64,000 bases of DNA from Diospyros lotus (Eukaryota; Streptophyta; Magnoliopsida; Ericales; Ebenaceae): contig NC_068344.1 in NCBI RefSeq assembly GCF_014633365.1, forward strand, positions 19,545,669 through 19,609,668. Reading direction: 5' to 3'. The first letter of the stretch is position 1; the number at the start of each line of letters is the position of its first letter. The position numbers were made by a program, and so were the translations under genes. Below are positions 44,195 to 55,227 of this stretch, piece by piece. The notes beneath the pieces are model-generated. The model was not told the origin of the DNA. It worked only from the letters and a program-made list of their open reading frames with translations, and ran no database searches.

Positions 44195-47100
44195 TCATCT
44201 TACTTCCTCGAACAACAAGGGATATTTTTCCCTAATCGTGTCCTCGAGCTCCCACGTAGCTTCCTCCTCAGTATGATTTCTCCACTGAATCTTTACCAGT
44301 AGGATGACTTTATTCCTCAGGCAAGAAGTGTGCTGACTTCGTTAGCCTATCTACGACGACCCAAATTACATCGTTGCCTTTCTGACCCCTGGGAAACCCT
44401 GTCACAAAATCCATCGTGACATGCTCCCATTTCCACTCTAGGATATCTAAGGGTCTCACGAGTCCAGCTGGTCTCTGGTGCTCGATTTTTACCCTCTGGC
44501 ACGTATCGCATTACGCTACCTTCCTTGCCACACTTGTCTTCATTCTCGGCCACCAATAGACTTCTCAGAGATCTCTATACATTTTTATGGCTCCCGGGTG
44601 TATTGTATAACGAGTTTTGTGGGCTTCATTCAAAACTCTTTGTCTAAAATCTTTTAAGTTTGGCACATAAATCCTTCCCCGAAACCTCAGTATGCCATCA
44701 CGAATTTCAAAATCAGATTTCTTAGGCTGGCCATGCTCGTCCACCCATAGATGTATCCATTTATCATCCACATATGCCTCTCGTATTTCGTTTACCAAAT
44801 CCAACTGAACTACTATACTAGCGATAAGGACGGAAGATTCCTTCGGCACTACACTCACCGTCAGATGGCTAAAAGCCTCCAACATTTTCCATTCACAGGC
44901 CATCATTCCTGCCATAGAGATAGGCACATTCCTACTCAGTGCGTCAGCCACCACATTGACATGCCCTGGGTGATATCATATGGTGCAGTCATAGTCCTTT
45001 AGAAAATCCATCCACCGTTGTTGCCTAAGGTTCAACTCCTTTTGCGAGAACATGTACTTTAGGCTCTTGTGGTCTGTGAACACCTCAAAGGTTTCACCAT
45101 ATAGGTAATGTCTCCATAACTTTAGAGCATATATCACAGCCGCCAGTTCCGGATCATGCGTCGGGTAGTTTACTTTGTGCCTTTTTAACTGTCGCGACCC
45201 ATATGCGATCACTTGGTCGTGTTGCATTAACACGCAACCCAGACCTATCTTAGAGGCATCCGTATACACAATGAATCCCCCACGCCCATCTGGCATTACC
45301 AAAATAGGTGCTGAGGTCAATCTGTCCTTAAGCTCTTGGAAACTTTCCTCACACTTGGCAGTCCATTCAAACTTGACATCTTTGCGAATGAGCTTCGTTA
45401 TTGACGAGGCTATTTTTGAAAATCCTTTCACGAATCTTCGATAGTAGCCTGCCAAGACTAAAAAGCTTCGCACCTCTATCACATTCGTTGGCTACTTCCA
45501 TCCCTTGACAGCCTCAATTTTTGCCGGATGTACCGAGATTCCTTCGATAGAGATTATGTGTCCGAGAAACGCGACTTGGGGTAGCTAGAACTCGCACTTC
45601 GAGAACTTGGTGTACAACTGGTGTTTCCTGAGAGTTTCTAGCACCACCCTTGAGTGCTCTTCATGATCATTCTCATTTGAGGAATCTATCAATATATCAT
45701 CTATAAACACGATCACGAACTGATCTAGATAGGGTCTGAATACTCTATTCATGAGATCCATAAATGCCGCTGGAGCATTTGTTAACCCAAATGTCATCAC
45801 GAAATACTCAAAATGGTCGTACCTTGACCAAAAAGCTATTTTCGGAATATCTTCAGGCTTAATCCTTAATTGGTAGTATCCCGACCTTAAGTCAATCTTT
45901 GAAAATATCTTTTCTCCTTGCAACTGATCGAACAGTTCATCGATTCTCGAAAGTGGATACTTATTCTTTACCGTGGCTTTATTCAACTGATGGTAGTCAA
46001 TACACATCCTCAAGCTTCCATCCTTTTTCTTTACAAATAGCACTAGCGCGCCCCACGGCGATGTGCTTGGCCTAATGAATCCCTTCTCGGTCAATTCCTG
46101 TAGCTGGCTCCATAATTCCCTCATTTCTACCGGGGCCATTCTATAGGGAGGAATAGATATCGGTTTAGTTCCTAGTACTAGCTCGACTGAGAACTCGATC
46201 TCTCGAGGTGGCTGTAGTCCTGGTAGGTCTTCAGGAAATACATCCTTATACTCTCGTACTATCCGCACCTCCTTGAGCTTTGGCACTTCTTTCTCTTCCA
46301 ACCGAGCAGAGGCTATACATCAATGAGATCCCTAGCTTATTAACTTTTCTGCCTTCCTGGCCGAAATCATTTTTCCATTCCTAGGGTCACCCTGTCCCTG
46401 AAATTTGACCCATTCCCCTTTAGGTTTCTTTATGGTCATTACCTTTCTTCGACAATCTATACTGGTGTTGTATCTAGACAAGAAATCCATTCCTAAGATT
46501 ACGTCGAAGTCATACACTTCTAGCAAAATTAAATCAACTTGAAATTGAGCATCACTTAAACTAATTTTGCATCTTTCTATCACCTTTGAGGACCTTGTAC
46601 TTTTACCCATGGGCATCGAAATTATTATCGAAGATTCCATAGGTTTAGTCTCTACCTCCAAACTTGTAGCCAAAGCATATGACATAAATGAATGCGTTGA
46701 CCCAGGGTCTATCAATGCATGAATAGGGGTATCCGATATGAAGAGCGTACCTTGCACGACTGCCAGATTTGTCCCCACGTCTTCCTTGGTAAGGTTGTAA
46801 AAACATCCCTGACGAGTCCCAAGAGCCTTTCTTGCCTTTTCAGTTGGCTCATCTGCTTGTCCGAGTCTTAGCCTCTTCGGACAGTTACTTAAATAATGCC
46901 CCGGTTGATTGCACGGGAAACACACCACCTTTGACATGTCTTTAATTGGAGGTGTTTCCTCTCTCTTGCGGCAATCCCTACTTATGTGCCCTTGCTTTCC
47001 GTAGGAATAACAAATAGACGTTCCTACTAAGCATTTCCTCCCCGGATGGCTCTTTTTGCACTTGAAGCATTGCTTGCTGCCCTGGGGAGTTTTATTTCCC

Positions 47101-47933
47101 GATTTCTGCTCCGAGTCCCCTTTTGTTTCTCCAGAACTAATCTGCTTCACTTGCAGAAGGTTCCTCTCCGTCGTCAAAGCTTTACTTAAAGCTTCCTCAT
47201 ATGATTCGATCGACCATGTGCTCAAAGCCTGCAACAGATCCACCAGAAGTCCTGACATAAACTTCTGTGCTTTCTGCCACTCATCAGTATCATACATTGG
47301 TACGTACTTAATGAGCTGATTGAATTTGGTGTCGTATTGAGCTACCGACATTTCTCAAGTTTGCTTCAGGTTCGCAAACTCCTAGCTTTTCTCTTGCCTC
47401 CAACTAAGCAGGAAGTACTTATCATTGAAGGCCTTCTTGAATGCCTCCCAAACTGATACTGGGGTCTCATCAGTTGTAGACCCTTGCCTTGAGCGGGATC
47501 TTTGCAACGCTCGCTCTGTAGTCTACCACCACTTCCCAGCTTCTTCCTCCAACATGAAAGTGGCACAGTTTAATTTGTCCTCGTCATTGAACTGAAGATG
47601 TCGAAGCAACTTCTCTAACTACTCTAACCAGTACTCGGCCATGCTGGGGTCATCATGGGGCTTCCCCTTAAACGTTGGTGGTCACTGCAGTCGGTATTGT
47701 TCTAGCATGTTTTCAGTGTGCCTAGGTGGTCCTTCTCTGGTTGCGTGGGTCAAAAGATTCTCTATAACCCTCTCGATGTGATCCAGGCGTCCTTTAGGAA
47801 CTGATGACTCCATTTCTGGTTCTCCCGTTTGGATGCTACTACTATAGCGGTGATTCCCACTACTTCTTACATCTTTTATTTCCCGATTGGGGATGATAGG
47901 AGTCATATTCCTTTGCTGTCTTGTGGTTACCAT
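44195..47933 (-). pseudogene. Gag-pol of the chromovirus-type gypsy, with stops and an integrase deletion
   Basis: From MVTTRQQRNMTP at 47933: gag with five in-frame stops between 47681 and 47352; three CCHC-like knuckles (CFKCKKSHPGRKC, CYSYGKQGHISRDC, CFPCNQPGHYLSNC, 47100-46880); protease with ALIDPGSTHSF near 46710; RT (46301-45585) with [30 protein letters not shown] and the FIDDIL box for YxDD; RNase H (45482-44976) with [14 protein letters not shown]; integrase zinc finger and core start (44954-44320) with CDTCQRVK and VTMDFVTGFP. Near 44315 the core jumps to the chromodomain-side C-terminus (HTEEEATWELEDTIREKYP), so the remaining catalytic residues are deleted. It would have produced the proteins for reverse transcription and integration; it cannot now. 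Confidence 0.9.
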
Positions 47934-48082
47934 CTGAAAGACAAGACAAAATCTCATTCCATGAGAATTTCTTCAAAAAGGAAATTTTATTTCATAACAT
48001 TGTATATAACATCGATTACGAGAAACATAAGGCACACATCTAAAACACTAGTAAGCGAAATAAGATCGTCTACGATTCTTTT

Positions 48083-48637
48083 CTATGGGTTGGCAGACTT
48101 CCAGACCCAAGCATCATCGCTTATCGTGTCGTCCTCAGACTCGACCTCGGGTCCTTCGAGATCGTCATGCACCATTACTCCTTTCTCTTCATCGTCTGAG
48201 CTAAGGTAGCCGGCGCCTATCATATTGGCATCGGCTGCCACCATGTCTTCCCAATCTCCATCAGAGTCGGACATTTCTTCTTCCTCTAGTGCATTTTCCT
48301 CGTACATGTTGAGGGCATGGTCGCGGAACTGCTGGCAATAGAAGAATAAGGATGCATAGTTGCCTTGGAGGCGAAGCCCTTCGGCTAGGTCTCTCCATAC
48401 TCCTTCCATATGATCTATTAGAAAATCGACTTGGGCATTCATTAGGCTTGGCCTCACGAAACTGCTTGGCGGCACATCTCTTAGAATTCCTTCGATGAAG
48501 TTGAGGCGACTGAAGACATCCACTATAATTGGCTCATTATTTGCCCATCGGCTGTTCCAGTGGGTCACCCAGAATTGCTCGAGATAATCATTTTCCATGC
48601 TGCCATTGAAAAACCAGTTAGAGTTTTTACTATTCAT
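48083..48637 (-). CDS. Extra ORF between PBS and gag of the chromovirus-type element
   Basis: 184 codons, open throughout, with an in-frame second ATG at residue 14 (MENDYLEQFWVTHW). The N-terminal two thirds look globular (LNFIEGILRDVPPSSF, MEGVWRDLAEGLRLQG), the C-terminal third is very acidic (EEEEMSDSDGDWED, ESEDDTISDD). I do not recognise a domain. It lies in the leader, 150 bp before the gag start and same strand. Chromoviruses of this group usually have no gene here. It is intact although gag-pol next to it has many stops. It may be an accessory retroelement protein, a captured gene fragment, or a chance survivor. Confidence 0.45.
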   Translation of the reverse strand: MNSKNSNWFFNGSMENDYLEQFWVTHWNSRWANNEPIIVDVFSRLNFIEGILRDVPPSSFVRPSLMNAQVDFLIDHMEGVWRDLAEGLRLQGNYASLFFYCQQFRDHALNMYEENALEEEEMSDSDGDWEDMVAADANMIGAGYLSSDDEEKGVMVHDDLEGPEVESEDDTISDDAWVWKSANP

Positions 48638-48917
48638 CGAGAATAGTAGCCATTTAGTGTTTTGTACATGAATAGTACACCAGGTAAGTTCCCAGGGAAG
48701 AGAGGTAGATCACAATGGACACACTTAAGTACCAAGTCTTTCCTTAGCCAGAACTTTCCTAGACATGCACATTTCGGTACAACACACTTAAGTTCATAAC
48801 CTTTAAACTTCGATCACAAATCTCCTAATCTAAAGATAGGGATCTTTAATCTAAGTTTTCTAAACATCGAGTTCATAGATCCCTAAAGATCTATCCTGAT
48901 TCTTTAAATAGAACTTT

Positions 48918-48930
48918 GGCTCTGATACCA
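48918..48930 (-). promoter_or_regulatory. PBS of the chromovirus-type element
   Basis: TGGTATCAGAGCC on the minus strand, 2 bp from the LTR, matches the initiator tRNA-Met type. Confidence 0.9.
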
Positions 48931-48932
48931 TC

Positions 48933-49339
48933 TGTAACACCCCGTCTTCTAGGGCATTAATATATGCTAGGATTTTTTTTTTCTTTTACATCAAACATAA
49001 ACTGACAATAAATCCTCGACATAACTTTTATTTAATAACACTCCCAAACATAATAAAGGAATGATACACTTTAAACATAAGCGAAAGCAAGATCAGAACT
49101 TATAAGAAACCTCAAAAACATAACATATGTGGGTACATACATATCGTTCACTTAACATAACATAATAAACAATACTAAAATCTAAACAATACATCCGAAT
49201 AAAATAAATGGTCCTAGTCCCACATGGGACCCATAAAATTTCCAACACAATCAAGCCTCGATTACTTCCTTGCCCTTCCGGCTGCTTACCTCGCTTGGAA
49301 CGTGGAATATTCCAGGGACATAATCCAATATCAGAAGAT
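48933..49339 (-). repeat. Truncated 5' LTR of the chromovirus-type element
   Basis: Closely matches the first 407 bp of the LTR at 41513 and stops at TATCAGAAGAT, where the Athila-like element begins. Confidence 0.9.
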
Positions 49340-50349
49340 AACAAACAGTGATGAATAGAGTGTCGTACCCATGAGGACTAACTTTTGACGTTTACTCTAA
49401 TTGATTTAACCTTAACCTAACACACACATTAACAAAGACTTCAACTGTAATGAAAACTAATTTACTAATAAAAGATGCAAACAAGATAATTTCTTTGATT
49501 CAAAAACTCTCAAAGTTAAGGCACTAGGGTTTGTGAATCCACCGTCGACCTTCTATGATTCAACTATTCATTACTCGGGTCTTGCTATTCCTTATCTTAG
49601 GTTGAAAATCGATAATCCAATTACAACCAAAAGCCTCTCTCGATGGTCATTCAGTTCTATGTATATATATGAGATTAACTATCTCTAATTAACCTTCGAA
49701 CATATAAACATGCATTCAATCATGGAGATCATCACAAAATGATTTCATAGGGCATAATTGTATCTTTACCTATTATAGGACCCTACGTTGTTTGCTACCA
49801 TGTCTAATCCGTATTGAATCTCTCGAAAGCAATACAAATCACAAATATGTTCCAATGGTGATCAAGCATCAAAACAACATTATGAACATAACAAACAATC
49901 AACTCGAATGGATAAGAAAATAGCAAACCGAATAACTTTAAATCAAACCATTAGAAGTCGAGATTTCATCATTCACCCTAGCTATAAAAACTTAGCTATG
50001 CATGCTCTCAATCAAAAGAAAAAGAAAATAGTTGGAATCCATAGCAAAGAATTGAAAAAGAAAAGAAAAATACAACCCAAGTGTCTTTAATCTTTCGTCC
50101 GTTTCTCTTTCGTGCCCAAAAAACTCCCAAAACCCTTAAAAATAAGTCTTTATATAGTGGTTTTTAGGTTATTAAAGTCGTGCATAGTGAAAACTCTCAT
50201 TTTTCATTGATTTGGACGGAGATGGGCCGAAATCAAGCTTTGATTTGAAGTTCAGAACGCTACCGCGGTCCTACCACGGTATGCTTGTTGCTGCAAACCC
50301 GTGATGTAACATCCCGTTCGAGCGATAAGAAGGACCAGAACAACTTACC

Positions 50350-50432
50350 CTGATGGGCCTACACGAACTTCCCAAGGGGGTCACCCATCCCTGGATTACC
50401 CTAGGTTAAGCACGCTTAACTTGGGAGTTCTT
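50350..50432 (-). ncRNA. 5S rRNA-derived segment, Cassandra copy 2, first LTR
   Basis: Minus strand AACTCCCAAGTTAAGCGTGC and GGGATGGGTGACCCCC, matching the internal promoter half of plant 5S rRNA. It is a transposon part, not a 5S gene. Confidence 0.9.
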
Positions 50433-50762
50433 TGCCAACATTCAGCCCAAAAAGTATCCAGCTGGTGTTGTTTCCTTTCTTACACTATCCTCGATATATA
50501 CTAACTTCTCTGGGCTCTCGGGGTATTACATTCTCCCCCCCTTAAGCACATGACGTCCTCGTCATGCGACCTTACAACTAGTCCCAAACCTTCTCCCCTT
50601 GGGGGCTGCCATCCTAGAAGCCTGCCAAAAGCCGCTTCTTGTACAGGCCCTCAAGCCCCGGCGCCACTCCCCGCCCTCATCGGACCGCCTTCGCCAAGGG
50701 TCGGCTCTGATATCATTTGTAACGTCCCGCTCGAGCTATAGGAAGGTCCGGAACAACTTACC

Positions 50763-50845
50763 CTGATGGGCCTACACGAACTTTCTAGGGGGGTCACCCA
50801 TCCCTGGATTACCCTAGGTTAAGTACGCTTAACTTGGGAGTTCTT
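50763..50845 (-). ncRNA. 5S rRNA-derived segment, Cassandra copy 2, second LTR
   Basis: Second 5S-like segment of this element, with GTACTTAACC in place of GTGCTTAACC; the C-box part GGGATGGGTGACC is conserved. Confidence 0.9.
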
Positions 50846-51280
50846 TGCCAACATTCAGCCCAAAAGGTATCTAGCTGGTGTTGTTTCCTTTCTTACACTA
50901 TCCTCGATATATACTAACTTCTCTGGGCTCTCGGGGTATTACACGTGAACTCCAGATAGCAATTCCTAAAGCGGTCCTACAGCGGTATGCATACCGCTAT
51001 AAGCCCGCTAGCCTTTTTCTTTGGCCTCTTGCTTTATCATCTTCCATTTTTTGGCTCTTGATAATATTTTGCTTTCTTTTGCATCGATACCCAACCTTGC
51101 CTCCAAGCTTTATTTCACTCCCATCATGCACCAAAATCACTCTTTTTGCTCGATGTCCGCTTTGCTGTAATGTGTACCTATTTTGACAATATTAAGCCCA
51201 AAATGAGTAGCAATCATGTTCATTGAATAATTAAATGCTAAGCTTGAACCACTAAATAATAGTACAAAATATGTTGATCA

Positions 51281-52614
51281 AATACCCCTAAACTTAGCCT
51301 CTTGGTCGTCCCGAAAAAGATTATCACTCACGCACACATTGGATAGCCTTACCATTAGTCTCAGATTTTGGTATGTTTTAAAATTCACAATAAGTTATCA
51401 AGTAATGCTTTACTATAGTTTTGGACTCATTCCATGCTTGATGTGTGTGTGTGTATAGTTGGATTCTTTATCATGCATTAGGTTGTTGCTACCCAACCCC
51501 TCAATGGTCATGTTTTCTTTTCCCTCTTATGACTTGCACTCCACCCTAAAACTTAATACTTTTATTCAATCCCTAGGTATCCTATGGTTACTTTCAATTC
51601 TCTCTTTTTTTTTTTTAAGTTTAGTTGGGTCTAGCTAGAGATAATGCTACCTCAATTTGTGAAGATTCTCCTTAATTTTGAGTGCTTTGACATTCCAATC
51701 TCTACCAAGCAGTCAAACCCACTAGTTTTCTTCATCCCTCACAATATAAGTGTCAACACAATCATCTTCTTTTTTTTTTTTTTAGCAAAGCCTCTCCCCA
51801 TTAAGCTTTCTAGAAGAATCTTGTAGCGAGCTTTCAACTGATGACTCCCAAGTCAGATGACCTTAGGGCACTAGGTGTTGAGACACCCCTACGGACTTAA
51901 TCACCCGATTCAACTAGGCTACGAAGAGAGGTGCATAATATATATACAAAATGATTGATATAGTGTGCATGACATAACAATAGAGGAAAAAGATTCCTAG
52001 CCTTTGGTCATTGCTTAGCTTCTGTTAGTTTGTCTACACACCACACAAATTTTAAACATGCACGGAATCAACACATTCCTCAATAGACATTACCACAGCT
52101 TGACCTTTCCCAAACTTCTTCTTCTTCTTCTTTTTTTTTTTTTTTTTATGTGAGTTACAATACTAAGTCAAAGGGGAGAGTCCGCTAGTCATCTAGGTAA
52201 ATGTATTCAACCTATGCAATGTGTCACCCGACACATGTGCTCAATAGAAGTTATCACACGGACATATGAGTAATTCAAACAATGTGAAGGACATCACTAT
52301 CAACTACTCTGTGAATCATAAAAATACCATGTAGTGTTCATCATTGCTGGCAGAGCTATCCAACCAATTTTTTTTTTTTTTAAATGGCTACAACTAAGTA
52401 GGCTAACACATCATGCATGATTGGATCATCAAAACCCTCCCCCCAAACTTAAAATGAGCCATTGTCCCAAGGGCTCGAAAGGTATTAAAAAGGAAGGAAG
52501 GTACCTGGGCAGAAGAATCGGTGCAGTGATGGCCGGAGTAAATCAATGGTCTTCCGAAGGTGGCGGCGGCTGGGATCAGAGTAGCTGGGCAAACATGGAT
52601 CTCACCTCCTCGTG
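51281..52614 (-). other. 3' UTR of the Athila-like element
   Basis: Non-coding, with several long T runs (51607, 51770, 52130, 52367) and a (TG) run near 51440. No gene or promoter seen beyond the PPT at 51281-51296. Confidence 0.6.
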
Positions 52615-53721
52615 CTAGGTACGAAGGTCGGCTCTGAGAACATCCAGGCCTGCTTGCAACATGTGAAATTGCCGATCTTGCTCCTCTCGATTTTCTTGAA
52701 TTTGTGCTTGCATGGCCTCTAATGTGGGGCCAAAGTTGACACCTCCAGGTCGGCGTTGGGGTGGTGGTCTCACTGCCGGTGGTGCTTCGGGTTCCATGTA
52801 CTCCTCGACTTCATCTTCTTCCTCGGCCTCTGCTGCTGTATCTCGCATTCAAGTTGCATGTCGGGGCTAGGCAATCTGAGTCTGGGACGATAGTGTAGAG
52901 ATTGATTAGTACGGGTTTCGTCCGGTTGAGCTCAGATGTGGATGTAGGAACTTTGGCTTGCTTGCACAATGCCGAGATGAACGCTGGAAAGTAAATCCTC
53001 TTCTTACTACCCTTGGTTAAGGTGAGGGCGACGATTTGTTGGAAGATATGCTCACCAAAATTCAAATCATGTCCAGTAACCAAGGCATAAAGCAGCTGCA
53101 TCCGTGGAGGGTATATCTCAGTCATGTGTGAGGATGGAGCGATGTTGGAGGATAGGATGTAATGGAACATCTTCGCCTTGAGGTTGAGCTCGTTATGGAG
53201 CTCCACATTATGGCGTGGCCACACCGGTGGAATGTCTTCATTGAAGCAAATACGAGCCACTTGATTCTAGTCATCTATGTCCGAGAGATCTGTCCCTAAT
53301 GGTACTTGATAAAAGTGCTGAATGACGTCAGGATTGAATGGTACCCACACTCCTCGCATATATGTATGGAAAGCATGAGCTTCCTCATCTTCATCGTCAC
53401 CTCCAAGGATGTTATCATTGAAATTGGCAAGGAATTCTCGAACCACGGAGGGATAAATCTTGTGAGGCTTGGCACAAAGCTTGCTCCACTACTGGCATGA
53501 ATTACTTCAGAAACACCGGTGATCTCAATGCTAGCAAGGTCAACTTCCCGCTCCCTGTGGAAAGGCCATGACTCTATCACTCGGGTGCTTTCTTTAGCTT
53601 TGGTAGTGAGGTAGATTGGATATGAGGGAGGATTAGCTCGCGGTCGTTTGGAAGTGTTGGAACTCATTGCAATGGCTTTACCCTTGTTTGCAACTGGAGT
53701 GTAGCGAGTTTTGGGTGCCAT
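52615..53721 (-). pseudogene. Athila env-position ORF (putative plant transposon protein domain), frameshifted
   Basis: Starts MAPKTRYTPVANKGKAIAMS with a basic leader. The middle (about 53510-52890) has VREFLANF, MRGVWVPFNPDVI, LLYALVTGHDLNFGEHIF and IYFPAFISALCKQAKVP, the layout of the 'putative plant transposon protein' domain found in many plant gypsy elements. The C-terminal part (52848-52615) is acidic, then proline-rich, then a coiled coil (LEAMQAQIQENREEQ). Two frameshifts (about 53510 and 52850) and one in-frame stop near 53265 break it. It occupies the place of the env-like gene of Athila elements; no signal peptide or membrane segment is visible, and its function is unknown. Confidence 0.65.
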
Positions 53722-54750
53722 CTTTGCTTAGGCCCGTTCCTGGAAGCACAAATCCAACCATGAGAATGGAAATGAATAAGAGAGATAAGCAATGATTTCT
53801 TTGTTTGTTTGTTATTTATTTATTTATTTATTGTTTGATTTATTTATTTTGTAAGAAATAAATGTTTTAGAGAAGCCAAAGGTGCCACAAGATCCCCCCA
53901 AACTTAACTCATTCCATGTCCGCAATTCATAGTGTAATGTGTGTGAAAATGTGTGGTTGGGGCATTTTAGCGAACACTTGGTGGGCATGCTGAAAGAGAA
54001 GAAGGCAAATAGGGCTTAGGATATACTGAAATTCCTCAAATTAAAGCACACTAAACAGCCACCAAAAACACCAACCACAACATCTTTTCTCCCATGCACA
54101 AATCAACTCAACATCCATTTCCACAAGAGAGTATCAAATCGCACAAAAACATTAAAATGATTACACACATACCTTAAATGAGGAAGTTGGAGAGAGAGGA
54201 GAAGGGATAACTTGGGAAAAATGGGATGGGAGCAAGCTGGAAGAATAGTGGGTTGCTAGGTGAAGTTTGGGGTGAGGGGACTTTGAGAGGGAGAAGTGGA
54301 AGAGAGAGCAGGAAGGGGGAAATCAAAAGGCAGGAGGTCGGCCTTAATAGGCCGACCCGTACCGTGGTGCGGCCGCGGCTTACTCGCGAGCCACTGCAAG
54401 CATGCTGTGGCGCGAGCTGGCTGTGGTATGCATACCGCGTCTTGCCTGCGAGCAGTAGAGAGGCTGCTGCCTCGCGCTACGGCCGCGGTATGCATATCGG
54501 GCCAAGGCGCTAGCTGCCCCCCTCTGATTTTTTTTTCTTTTTTTTTTTTTATTTTCATTGTTATGGCCTAGGCTCTAAGTGATAAACTCTCCTAACCAAG
54601 GCACTCACTAACTGAGAACCTAACACTCTCAAATAAATGCAAAATAGGGAAAATGAAATAAACAACAACAAATAAAGAGGAAAGGATAGAAAATTGGATT
54701 GCCTCCCAAAAAATGCTTGTTTAGAGTCATTAGCTTGACTGTGCTGCTGC
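53722..54750 (-). other. Spacer between integrase and env-position ORF of the Athila-like element
   Basis: Non-coding. Positions 54355-54500 are GC-rich with GCATACCGCG words, and a T run lies at 54529-54551. Open frames there are compositional. Confidence 0.5.
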
Positions 54751-55217
54751 TCATTCCGGATTGCTCAATTCGGTGGATGTCTTTTCCTTGGAAAATTCCT
54801 CCCCTAGATATGGCTTGAGTCGCTGTCCATTCACCTTAAAAGTACCCTTGGTGTCGTGAGTGACATCAACAGCGCCATGTGGATAAACTTTGACAACAGT
54901 GAACGGCCCAGACCACCTTAAGCGCAACTTGCCTGGAAATAACTTGAGGCGTGAGTTGAATAACAACACTTTTTGCCCCACCTCAAATTACTTCCAATGA
55001 ATGTGATGATCATGCCATTTTTTGGTTCGCTTCTTGTATAACTTGGCATTTTCTCATGCCTCCAACCGAAATTCATCTAATTCATTTAGCTGCAATAACC
55101 TATTTTCTCTGGCCTTCTTGAAATCAAAATTTAGCTTTTGCACTGCCCAATAGGCTCGATGCTCCAACTCAACTGGTAAATGACATGCTTTTCCAAAGAC
55201 AAGATGATATGGTGACA
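54751..55217 (-). pseudogene. Athila-type integrase C-terminal fragment
   Basis: On the minus strand [20 protein letters not shown], then [18 protein letters not shown], and [20 protein letters not shown] with [14 protein letters not shown] and [13 protein letters not shown], the conserved C-terminal part of Athila-group integrases. Two in-frame stops interrupt it. Everything N-terminal of MSPY is missing where the element ends at 55217. Confidence 0.85.
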
Positions 55218-55227
55218 TCCCAAAAAA

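Larger units (their letters stand above)
41513..49339 (-). mobile_element. Chromovirus-type Ty3/gypsy (Del/Tekay-like), minus strand, 5' LTR truncated
   Basis: 3' LTR 41513-43850 (TGTAACACCCCG ... GGGTATTACA on the plus strand), PPT 43851-43865, decayed gag-pol 47933-44195, an extra ORF at 48637-48083 before gag, PBS 48930-48918, and the first 407 bp of the 5' LTR (48933-49339), which ends abruptly against Athila-like DNA. Long LTRs (2.3 kb), Met-type PBS and the EATWELED...YPLLF integrase C-terminus fit plant chromoviruses of the Del/Tekay branch. Stops and an integrase deletion make it inactive. Confidence 0.9.
50305..50943 (-). mobile_element. Cassandra TRIM retrotransposon, copy 2
   Basis: 639 bp on the minus strand: LTRs 50305-50530 and 50718-50943, PBS complement GGCTCTGATATCA (50703-50715, one mismatch), PPT complement TTCTCCCCCCCTTAA (50531-50545), and exact target duplications CGTGA at 50300-50304 and 50944-50948. 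It has 5S-derived segments in both LTRs and no coding capacity. LTRs differ by roughly 6%. It belongs to the same family as the copy at 14069. Confidence 0.95.
49349..51280 (-). repeat. 3' LTR of the Athila-like element, with nested Cassandra
   Basis: Reads TGATCAACATATTTTG ... ACTCTATTCATCA on the minus strand; about 1.29 kb without the Cassandra insert. It contains repeated CCGCGGT/GCATACCGC words. Similar words recur at 54360-54500 in the internal region. Confidence 0.65.
49349..55217 (-). mobile_element. Athila-like Ty3/gypsy, 3' half only, minus strand
   Basis: Holds, on the minus strand, the C-terminal integrase (55217-54751), a non-coding spacer, an ORF in the env-like position (53721-52615), a PPT (AAGTTTAGGGGTATT, 51296-51281) and the 3' LTR (51280-49349). 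Upstream pol, gag and 5' LTR are missing: the element stops at 55217 in unrelated sequence. CCCCCCAAACTTAA occurs at 52439 and 53896, typical of Athila 3' regions. It is inactive. Confidence 0.75.

Noticed and set aside
50550..51186. Plus-strand ORFs with proline-rich or hydrophobic sequence
   Set aside because: They run through Cassandra copy 2 and the Athila LTR in the non-coding direction.
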